From positions 16,480,201 through 16,544,200 of the forward strand of contig CM037469.1 of the NCBI GenBank assembly GCA_021014325.1: a stretch of 64,000 nucleotides of DNA. The letters are read 5' to 3'. The notes below the pieces were generated by a model, which had not been told where the DNA came from, searched no databases, and worked only from the letters and a program-made list of their open reading frames with translations. Position numbers and translations under genes: made by a program. Positions 15,001 through 27,000 of the stretch are shown here, one piece after another. This DNA comes from Plazaster borealis. Its lineage: Eukaryota; Echinodermata; Asteroidea; Forcipulatida; Labidiasteridae. The number at the start of each line of letters is the position of its first letter. The stretch's first letter is position 1.

Positions 15001-18000
15001 GGTCTTTGTTTGGATTTTGAGACAGGAGGATGAGATCTGCCAGGAGAGACTGTGAGGAGTCGGTTTCCAACGCGGAAACAGCATCTAACATATTCAGTCT
15101 GTCTTCCCTGTCACGATGCCGTCTGGAAGAAAACAAAGATCAACCTAAAATATGCTACACTTCACATATGGCTTAAATATATGTGAGGTTGTAGAACTTG
15201 CAAAGTTCATATTCTGTTTAGCGCCCTCTCTTGGTTGTTATTGTTTAGTGTTGTTGTTGTGTTACAAAATGGCTGCTGTTGAGTCGGTCACGTACAAATA
15301 AAGTTAGTTGAGTTTCAAGGAATTATTGTTTCCACGACTGGTTATAACAGAAGTAGACTGACACAGTTAAATGCAGCACCAGGAGTTAATTTTGTACAAC
15401 GCCTTTTGATATAATTGATTGTATTAAATAATGTAAAACTATGGTTTGGAAACTAACATCACTCCTAAAATCTCCTTTTGGCGGCAGTAGTACTGACGCC
15501 AACTTGTCTCAGTACGAAACTGGAAGCCGAATAAATTATACAACAATAGTTTCACAGACAGTCGGGTTTCGTTTTTTAAATCCTTGTATTCATTTTAGAC
15601 TGTGTAGATGGAAATACCTCGAGAGTGGAAGTTGATATAAAGGTTTGACAATCTCAGCAAGTTGCCGTCCATCAATGTTGAACCTCAGGGTATGCACGAG
15701 ATCCTGGAAACATTGACTCCGCTCATGAGATCCTGCCATAGAACGAAATTATATCACCTTAGTTGACTTTAAGAAAACTAAATGCTATCAATCATAACAA
15801 TCCCTGCTTGAACAAATTTGTTGTGAGATAGAAGTCTCAAACGATTTTCTTGCCGTTTAAGCAATTTGTGTGTGAATCTCCTGTATGACAAGGAAGCCAA
15901 GGTGCAGACTTCTTCATCAGAATGAAAATAAGGTTTTTCAGAAATTTCAGATTTCAGAGAACTAGAGAGTTTCTATGTTAAATTGTTTCATTTGAATTTT
16001 TTCACCATCTCGCACATACATACAATACATACATACAACATAATTTTATATACCGCCATTCCACCGAGATCACAGCGGTTTGTGATGATACATACAATCT
16101 GGAGCAAGAGCAATACAAATCAATATGAAAAATATACAAACAGCAAACAATCAATATGGGAAAAGGTATGTTTTCAAGTTTTTCTTAAAAACGTTCAATA
16201 ATTTTGCAGGACGGGGTGAAGGTTGGAGATTGTTCCATAATGTTGGTGCAACTAAGGAAAATGATCTGTCGGCGGCTGATTTGAGAGTGTTAGGACGAAT
16301 TTTGTGTTCCACAAGCCGAGTAGAGTCTGATGATGAGCGTAGCAGCCCGTCTTTTACCAACATATATTATTTTTCTGTTTTTTTTTATTATCAGCCTATA
16401 ATTGTGTAACTTAAATTTAGCCTACTTGACGTTATGGACTACTATGGACATGTAGATATGGTAACTGGGCTCATATGTACATACCTTTCAGTGGCGCGTT
16501 CCTCATGCACGTCAGGTTACCAGACACCGTGTCCTTCACTGTTGTAATGTCATCAATCAGGTGTTGTCCGTCTGGTAACTACATCAACCGAGCATAATGA
16601 AAAAGATAACATAAAGGAGGAAGTAAAACGTAATAAAATACTTAAGGATTGTTTAGATAGGAATACTATGTAGACATAGTGAAATTCAATATAAGCAATG
16701 TGTATACAACAAAAGTATTGGTATGGTACCGGAAACAACCCTAATGAGGTCAATGATCTGCCACTGAAGCCTTTTTGCCAAGTTCCCTTTTTTTCAACAA
16801 CACTAGTGAATACCGTCTTCAATTAGCATAACAATTTTTAAGGGAAACACAGCGTGGGTAAACCATATGACAATTTGGTACAAATCAGATGAACATTGTT
16901 GTCAGCTATCATGTCGGATTAAAAAAGAAATTGCACAAGGTTTACCTTAATCATTTGAATTGTATCAGTTAAAAGATCTTCATCAGTGGGCGGGGCTAGA
17001 GAAAGGGAGTGTATCTCACGCACAAATGTCAACTGCCCATCTGAAACAGTTTGCATCTCTGAAAAATCTGATAACAAGCAATGGACTAAATCATTTTAAT
17101 TGTTGATGTGTTGTCAGTTTATTGAACAGATAAGTCCAGTAGCTAAATAAAGCACACACTAGTATTGGTAATACATTTCAGCACATCAGCTGTTAACAAG
17201 AAATTGTGTAGAAAAAGAAAAACATATAATTTACCAAACCCTTCTTTGTTTGTATTCTCCTGAAACTGATCCTGAAACCTGAAAACAGAAAAAGCAACGA
17301 TAAATACAAAATAAGATGCAAGGGAACATGAAATGTGTGTAGGCATCAGTGTAATAAAGATGTGTTGTCACGTGTGCATGTACACTGGAATCGTTTCGTC
17401 ACTCATATGCAGGAATTACCAGTGAGTCTGCTTTACATTTTACTTTCCTTGTGGTAAGTGATCGGCCCAATAAAAAAATAAAAAAAGCTAACACATCACT
17501 TTTATGCTTACTAGAATAACGTTACCAGCCAAAATACTATTCCACATGAACTCATTGTGACTGGTTTCCTGCTTTTTTTCTGCTTCGCAGAAAAGTGTTT
17601 AGCAATAGTTGCAGCTCTTCGAAATTTAGCCATAGAAAGTCTGTAACAGAAAACGCCCGGACCCAGGAATGTGTAGACTTTATGATGGCAATGCGCACAC
17701 ATTTCCGTTGATATTTTCGAGTTGTTTGTCTTTGGGCATGTTTTATCAGAACAAGTTCATTTTGCTTACTCCTTTGTTGATTCTCTTGGTGCTTCGAAGT
17801 GATCCAAAATCTTTACGAGAGTCGGTAGCTTCATACCGGGGTGATAATGAATCTCCTGCAAAGCCAAATACATCGACATCAGTGTATACAAATATTTGAA
17901 GCAATAAGAATAAATTTACAACAACTTTCCAATTGTTTCATACATTTTTCTCAGTTTGGATTTTTTTTTTATCTCATGTAATACAGATTTGCACCATTTT

Positions 18001-21000
18001 GAGCAGTTAAATGTTTTTGACTTTATGGTTTCTTCGTTGCATGAAAAAACAACGATTGCTGTGCCATTAAGCTCAATAAACAACCATGGAATGAATACAT
18101 CAGCATAAAGGAGGTGAAATGAGCAAAAGTTAAAAACAATCTTGACTTATTTTTATAGTCTGAAGATCAACGAAACATTAATATCTTAATCAACAGAGGT
18201 CGCCCTTCCAGACCTGCCACACGGCACATTGTCATACCTTTTGATGTTTGGATTTCCCGTAGGGTATCGGGTGTGTTCGTCTGGTTTTTGTGAAGACGAT
18301 GATGCCATCATTGTCCGGTGACATTCGGGCATTGTATGAAGACTCATGGTGACCCTCGTGACCTGTTTCGTTGCAATCGTAGCTCCACTCAGGCTGTTGA
18401 TCAGTCTGTATTAATTTGGCGGGAGCAACAAGGCAATTGTTGTTTAACGATATCTTTTACGAAACATTTAAAGCCCTAAATGCAGCTGTCTGTTTCATAT
18501 TGATCACAATATACCCTGTTAAACCATATTAGATTATGTAAAACTACTGCCTACCGTGCCATCGGGAGGATGCTGTAGATTTGCAGCCAATAGGCTCGCC
18601 ATACCCTTCTTGGCGGCTATCACGTGCTCGCTCTCACCACTTGGGTAGTACACGTGACCAATTGTTCCGTTTTCACTGATTTCAAATGAAAACCTTAAAA
18701 AAAAGAAACATAGAACAATTTTTTGATTGAAAGAACAGTTTTAAAGTAGCATACACTTGGTCGCTATTTAAAATGCTCCACATTGAGTTTTCGTGTCGGA
18801 TGGTGTTGCCAAACACAAAACATTTTGACTTGGACAAATACAGACCTACGAAGATCAAACCCTCTGATAAGTAGACCCAGTGTTCTTGTCACAAAAAAAT
18901 CACAAATTTACTCTCTCTCAGATTTAATGGCATTCCCCATGCGAGACTCTCACTAATCGATTATGTTCAAATAATTATTGAGATAATTACCCGAGTCACT
19001 CCCCACGTAAAAGATACGTCTGATCTATTGTTGTCAAACCATTGTTGTCAAACCGTGGTTGTCAGGGAAACTAACAAACATCCCAACAAATTTCTCAAAA
19101 TATTGTTTATAAATGTGAAATGTCACCATAACCACATCACCATAACCACATCACCATAACCACAGCCTGGGGTCCCCATCAGCCTGTGGTTATGCTTTGT
19201 TTGTCTGAACAATTCTTAAGCCTTCCTTGTTTCCAATCTAACTTGCTAACAAAGACCGACATGGTGATGTTTCAGATTTATATACATGTACAATACAGTG
19301 TTGTGACTACACTGGTCGGGGCTGGTCAGCACTAACCAATTAAAAAGAATCCGACCAGCACTCATGCAATGTTGCAACATTGCCGACCAGTACTTTTTTG
19401 TGAAACAACAAATTTCTGAGGATCCTTTTCTTCATTGTTAGCCCCAGACGCTCTCGCCATTTCCTGGGAGAATGATTGACATTCCTATTGAGATCCAATT
19501 ACTCCTATCTTAATCCTCTGAAGTTTGTTATACATTGATTCATTTAGTAATACAAAAGAAAGACAGAGCGGATGTCTTTGTGGTTTTATGACCTGGTTTT
19601 GTGAACATGGAAAGTGTGTTGACATCTGCTGGCTTATAGTTTTGATTGGAATAGAAACAGTTAAACAGTAAACGGGGAATCACAAGTTTCGATTTCTGTT
19701 TTGGAAATAAACCTAGATGCGCAATATAAATAAATTGAAAAGGATAATAATGTGTCCATGTATGTTGTAAAATAAACAGCCATATAGCAGTGCAATTACA
19801 CAAACGTTCCTGTGACATCCAAGGATTCTATGATTTAGTTGGAACAATTTTCATGTGTACAACAAACCCTTCCTACTGACAGGGAAAACATAAAAAGACT
19901 TGAATGGAATCAAACAATGGTACAGGAGTCAGTGTAACAAAGAATGTGATGATTTAAAAATACAACTTTATAGGGTGTAAAATAGAAATATTTCCCAAAA
20001 AGGGGCACTGCCCCATTAAACCCCTGCTAAACGCCTCTCGCATGCGTTCAGGGCCTCGCTTCGCTCGGCTGAAGTGTAAAATTAACCGGTTCTAAAAAAG
20101 CTCTGGGGGAGTGCAACACACATTCGGAAATCCCCAACTGGGGATTTCCAAATTTGTATTGCAATCACAGACTGGTTTATTGTGATTGCACACATTCAGA
20201 AATCCCCAAACTCGGAAATTCCCATAGATGTTGACGCCAAATTTATATAGAACGATGACCTGTTGTGTGAATTCCCATATATTCGTATCTTGGTTAATAC
20301 ACTGGAGACATTGGCAAGTTTGGCAGGAAATTTACCTAGCCTTTTCTCTTGTTTCCCACCAGACGAAATCTATTCAGACATTTCCCTCTGTATATTTCTT
20401 ATACTTCTCATTTAAGCCCCCAGCTTGAGTGTCACTTTTGCCTAATTTTTCAGGTTTTAAGCCCTTTTCACACAACATCAATCTAACTGGGGTCCCTTGC
20501 TTAATTTTGGCAAGGTTGTAAAATTTTTGCAAATTGCACTCTGTATGATAGGGAAAACCTTGTTCGGACAGTCCGGTTCGCAGTGAAACGTTCTCAAACA
20601 TTCTAAACGTTGTGACACGGGGCATTTGTTTTCGTCCAAAGAAAAGGGCTTTACCTTCATAACAAAAAAGAAAGTTTTGAAGGGTCTACAAAGTGTATGG
20701 GAAACAACAATACAAACGTATGGGAAAGTCTACATAATTGGATATGATACTACATGTAGACACCCCTGTACTGTACACAAATTTTTTTTGAAGTGTGAAA
20801 GTCTACCGTTGATAATATTGTAATTATTATACATCGCTGTACAAATCAAAGTGAATTTCCAAAGTCCATGCCCGGACAATAAAAACAAATGTTTCCGGGA
20901 GTAGCAGACTCTAAGCTTGACCCCAGCCGTGAACTACGGCACGCCGCTGGCGCACCCGCTGCATTTAGTTTTGGACACCTTATCCGGTAAAGTCAACGTT

Positions 21001-24000
21001 CGCTGTGTACAAACGTATGAGAATGTATACGTTGGATATGATACTACATGTACACACACCCGTTTAACACACCCGTTTAACATTATAAAAACAAAACAAG
21101 TATGTGAAAGTCTACGTGGAATATCATTTAATTAGTATACATCGCTGTACGGTGACTGCTCTATATTCCGACACCCCTATATTCCGACACCCCTATATGT
21201 TCCGACAACCCCTCATGGTTTACATAGGGTTAGGGTAGGGTTAGGGTTAGGGTTAGGAATAGGAAAATACACCAGGGTTGTCGGAACATGTCGGAACATA
21301 TCGGAACATAGGGGTGTCGGAACATAGGGGTGTAACCGTCCAATGTCAAATATCGATGTGCAAGGTAGACGATCACTGTACAAACCTATGTATATGTCCA
21401 ATGTCTAATTTCGATGTGCAAGGTAGACATTCGCTGTACAAACCTATTTGAATGTCCAATGTCCAATATCGAAAAAGGCAATGTTTACATTCGCTGTACA
21501 AACCTATGTGTCCAATGTCCAATATCAAACTAACTTTACTGACATACACAATGCGATGTGAATGTCTGTCTGGTGGTTGGACAATAAGTTGGGATGGAAT
21601 GGTGATAAAGCTAATAGTAAAAGATGAAGATGAATTTGTTAATGGCAGCTTTGGCAAGATATTTTAAAAAACAGAGAGATTTTGATGATGATCAATGTAG
21701 TTAGAGGTTGTCTAAAACCTCTCGATGACAAACTCACCATCCATCATAGTCGTGCTCCTCGTTCAAAAGAACTAAAAAGAAAGACAACAAATTGGGTGAA
21801 TAATTGTTAATAACTAATAATAATTAAATTATAACCACTAGTTGGCTGTAAATATACACATAATTCACTTCTGTTTTGGTCCTTTTTTATTGTAACTGAT
21901 ATTTCTGACAGTGTGATTTCAATTTTGTATGACGTATTTGATCCCGATGTACTTGTGCCGTTGTGGGTTTTTATTGTCTGGATTGCCTTTAGATAGTGAA
22001 CATTTTCGCTTTTTGGTTATCCTTGGGCTTGTTTTGGTAGTGCTATTTATATTTTTAGTTTTCCGTATCTATTGTTTATGTGCTGCCAGAAAAGAAACAA
22101 ATAAATACTGTATTTAGCGCATTTGACAACATTTTAACAAGATTTAATAAGTAATACTTTCGTATGTCAAGACAATAGGTTTTTCTCTAATCCGAAAAAA
22201 ACAAATTTTCAAAGAGCAAGTAGGCTATAAGCATCATGGTTAATTTTTTAAACGGTCATTCTAGATCATTTCTTTAGTCTTTTGAAACTCATATAATTAG
22301 CAACTTAACAATTACACACTACGAAACAGAACGTGAATTTGTTGACACCTGCACAAAACTTTGCGGCCATTTTTACAACTCGAATTTAGCTTAATCTTTG
22401 TAAACCCAATGACGATTAGATCGATATGTCCATGCAGTAACGCAAAAACGTATACCCCAATGCCATCAACCACCTTAATACACAAATCTTTATTTCTTTT
22501 AGTCTCGATTTTGTCAACTGTAACTGTTTCCCCATTTCTTGTCCTTGATGTGTTGTGCAATTTTCGGCCTACGTGTCAGTTTTACATGGCAGTTTAAACG
22601 CCGGGACTCGAGGTCGTAGGATACAGTTTGTAAACGTCTGTCATTTTTTCTTCAGAGAGATTTGAATTAAAAGTGCAAATAAATAAATAAATACCGTATT
22701 GAGCGTTTTTTACAAGATTTAATAAGACAATAATGTTTCTCTAATCTGAATTAAAGAAAAGCATAATGTGTATAAGCATCATGGTTCATGTTTTAAATGG
22801 TCATTCTTGATAATTTATTTATTCTTTTGAAAATCATTTAATCAGCAACTTAACAATTACACACTAAACAGGACGTACAAATGTTGACACCTTCTGCACA
22901 AAACTTTGCGGCAATTTTTACCCTTAGGGTCATTCCGTGTCAATTCAACACGCTTTTGGACCTGACCTTCACGGATTGAAATGAAATTTGATGTGATGAT
23001 TGGACAAGTTGAGAAACCCCCAGAACTGAAATTTTATGTCATTCGGTTAATTATTTTTTGAGATATGGGTTAACGAACTTTTGACTAATTAGCATGACCT
23101 GCTATGTTTGGAAATTCATATCTCCAAAAGTAAAGCACCTACAGAGATAAAATTTACATAATTTTAAAGCTCTTGAGTGGCCCTTATTTGATAACACAAA
23201 ATCTAAATTATACCATATACCACAAAAAAAGTACGCAAAAATATGACGTTTGACCTTGATTTGCGAAAATGCGTACTTTTCAAAATGCGTAATTTTGTTA
23301 TTATCGTTAGCTTAAGATTTAAGCAACAGTTTCAGAAAGATTTGGGATGGGCACTCTTACAGTTTTTTAGTTTTGATTATTTGAACATTGGCTAGCAAGG
23401 ACAAAAACTTAAAATGTATGCATTGTACATGTACATAATGTATAGTGTAATGTATACTATTGTGTACATGTACATAGTACGCTATGTGCTTGATGTACAG
23501 TATACATGTGATTGCATTACTTGGTCCATTAACAGTGGTCATCCCCCAAACCGGTCATTACCAGGCAGTGAAGGCCGGGTCCTCACACTGTTATTGGGGG
23601 TTTCGGCTATCCGCCGAAACCACCTTTGTTTTCGTCGAGATTTTTATTTTTTTTATTATTATTATACTTCCATCCGAAAGTTCCCATAGCATTAACCCGT
23701 GAAACTTAGTTATGGTTCGATCTCAGGAACTACAGTCTTAAAACACACAAACGACACATCAAATGAAAGCTTGTGCTTTAATTTAGATCCAGTTGCAGTT
23801 GTGTTGAGTGTTTTTCGTTCATTTCTTGACGATATTACCGATTTAAAAACGCCCGTCAAAAAAGCACGATCGCCGTGTCTGTGTACATCACAAGTCATTG
23901 GCGCTGTACGTACCATACGGCCGTATCACACACAGCCTGTGTAACACACAGATAAGGCTGCTGCAATACAGTGGATAACTGTGTGCATAGTGTGTGCATG

Positions 24001-27000
24001 TACCGCACAAACAAGCACAAAATTGGGCTAATAAAACTGTTTTAACTGAGTTAGTTTGGTCTGAAAGTCAATTTATAAAATCAATTTACATTTTACATGA
24101 TTGAAAAACTGTCTGAGATTTTAACTTGCTGTTCTTGTTTAGCGATGTTTCGGTGCAAAACTTCGATTGCAGCAGTCAATAAATAGAATCTTGATTTTCA
24201 TTGGTAACCACCAGTGTATGCTAGATGGTTCATTGCTAACGCTGGATACCAGGGAAATCTTGCTGTTGCATTGTATATTGATCGCGCAAATGTTTTAGCA
24301 ACGGTGGGGGGGTTTCTACTGAAAATGCACATCAAGCACTTGTAAAACTCAATGGGTCAGTATCTTTTCTGAAGATTTCACATGAATTGATGAATGCCTA
24401 CTTAGTATGGAATCTGCCCCGTTTTTAAAACCATGCAAGCCTCCTGATCCCACGATTGTCCGGAGTTTGGAATTAACAACCTGCTCGCTGAATCGTGAGT
24501 CCAGTTTCGGATTATAGTATTGCTATAGCGATAGCGTCCAGTTAGCACCTCTACTGATTGTCTTACAAGCCATAAATAACGATTTTCAGGTTGTTAAAGG
24601 TATTTCCTTTTTTTATTTTTTAAAGGGTTGAAAACAATGTTTTGCTCGTAACCGTGTTCTCGCTTCTACCGTGCTCGTATAATCCATATTTAAATGCATT
24701 GAAACACGCACGGGGCAGTTCGGGACCGACAAAAAACCTCGTATTAACAGAAACCTCGTAATGAGCTCGTAATAACTAGAGTGGACTGTAATCTCTGTGT
24801 TATAGTTTGACGACATATTTTAGCTCCTCACAAGTGCCACATTCATGACATTTCATCCTCCCACATGACCCGAACTTCTACCGGTCCATCTGTTCCAAAC
24901 TGGAAATTCAAATATAATATAAATTTCATCATAAAAAGCGCCCTAAAGCGACAGGTTCCATTTTCGTTAACTTGACCCACAATCGATCGCCACCATCGGG
25001 ACTGTGACAACTTATTAATTAACAAACTACATTACGTCACCTAGACATTATTCAATTCTTAATAGTTCGCCTTATTAAAGCCGAAACCCCAGTATTTGTT
25101 CGTAACAAATTCAGTTCTAGTTATCTAATGAAAGTGATGAATTATCCCTCAGTGTACATGTGTAGGTAAGGTGACTGTAAAAAGGCATGGGATAAATAAT
25201 TCCCAGAAAAGTTTTGGAGGACAGTCCAGAAAGGTTTGCAAAGGTTTGCATAGTGACCCATAGAAAAATCATTTTAATATTAATTTACAAAATCTTCTTC
25301 CTTGGGGCTTGCCACTCTTGCACCAATACAATACATTGTATTGTATTGGTGCAATGTTGGCAAGCCCACCACCCACCCCAGGGTGACCCATAAAAATCAT
25401 GCCAATATTAATTTTTTCCAAAATCTTCTTCCTTGGGGCTTGCCAACCTTGCACCAATACAATACATGCTTATTTTGCTTCATGCAACCCTTTCTGGACT
25501 GTCCTCCCAAACCTTTCTGGGAATTATTTATCCCATGCCTTACAGTTGCCTTACATACATGTACACTGAGGGATAATTCATCACTTTCATTAGGGAATAA
25601 CAGTGTGAGGACCCAGTCTTCACTGCCTGGTAATGACCGGTTTGGGGGATGGCCACTGTTAATGGACCAAGTAATGCAATCACATGTATACTGTACATCA
25701 AGCACATAGCGTACTATGTACATGTACACAATAGTATACATTACACTATTCATATGTACATGTACAATGCATACATTTTAAGTTTTTGTCCTTGCTAGCC
25801 AATGTTCAAATAATCAAAACTAAAAAACTGTAAGATTGCCCATCCCAAACCTTTCTGAAAATAATTTTTAAAAATTACGCATTTTGGAAAGTACGCATTT
25901 TTGCAAATCAAGGTCAAAGGTCATATTTTTGCGTAATTTTTTTGTGGTATATGGTATAATTTAGATGTTGTGTTATCAAATAAGGACCACTCAAGAGCTT
26001 TAAAATTATGTAAATTTTATCTCTGTAGGTGCTTTACTTTTGGAGATATGAATGTCCAAACATAGCAGGTCATGCTAATTAGTCAAAAGTTCGTTAACCC
26101 ATATCTCAAAAAATAATTAACCGAATGACATAAAATTTCGGTTCTAGGGGTTTCTCAACTTGTCCAATCATCACACCAAATTTCATTTCAATCCATGATG
26201 GTCAGGTCCAAAAGCGTGTTGAATTGACATGGAATGACCCCTTAATAGCTTAATCACTGTAATCCCAATGACGATTGGAATTAATGTGTCCAGTAACGCA
26301 AAACGTATACCCCATTGCCATCAACCACCTTAACACACAAATCTTTATCTTCTTTTAGCATCGATTTCATCAACTGTAACTGTTTCCCCATTTCTTATCC
26401 TTGATGTGTTGTGCAATTCTCGGCCTATGTGTAAATTTGACATGGCAGTTTAAACGCCGGGACTCGAGTTCGTAGGATACAGTTTGTAAACGTCTGTTAC
26501 AGGACTGCTTGTTAAAATGCAAGACGTACTTTACGTAAAACCCTCAAAATGCATGTGACCCATTTTCCTTCAGAGAGACTTGAGTTAAAGGTGCAAACGG
26601 TAATGTTTACTTAGGGAGACGGCCAAAAAACAACATTCCCATTCCCATTACCATTCCCTGCCTTTCAACAAATACAGTTTGTCCTTTCACCAGAGTGTTC
26701 AATGACTGTGACCATTCATTGTGAGTTTATGTTTGCATTTAAAACCTACCACAGGGGTTTGACAGTTTTTTTGAAAAACATTCCTTTGTTACAAAAGTTG
26801 CCTAAACATTGAAATTTCTCCCACGGGTTTCTTTAAACTAGGCCACTGTTAATATAAACGGAAAAACGAAACTAAAAAAGCCCAAAATGTCTGTGTCCTT
26901 GAGCGTTGAGGCCCCTTGCAGTTATGACACATTGCGCAAACAAATGATTAGACACGCTCGTGAGCATTTAATGAAATACTGGGAGAGCCAATGTTTATGG

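Larger units (their letters stand above)
22110..26600. repeat. Tandem duplication of a ~580-bp unit, second copy split by the foldback element
   Basis: Unit 1 is 22110-22690. Unit 2 starts at 22695, is interrupted at 22925 and resumes at 26244 to about 26600. Shared landmarks are AGCAACTTAACAATTACACA, CAAAACTTTGCGGC (before the break) and CCAATGACGATT, TGTAACTGTTTCCCCATTTC, ACGCCGGGACTCGAG (after it). Confidence 0.7.

Noticed and set aside
17511..17525. Strong GTAAGC donor as the exon end
   Set aside because: Joining it to the outer acceptor of the next exon creates a TAG stop; the GTAACG donor with the inner acceptor keeps the frame.
24843..25025. Minus-strand frame ending VEVRVMWEDEMS after a good acceptor
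   Set aside because: The acceptor is attractive, but only 18 residues follow before the stop, it is close to a pogo/Tigger-like terminus and it does not fit the LLTP frame; probably repeat-derived.
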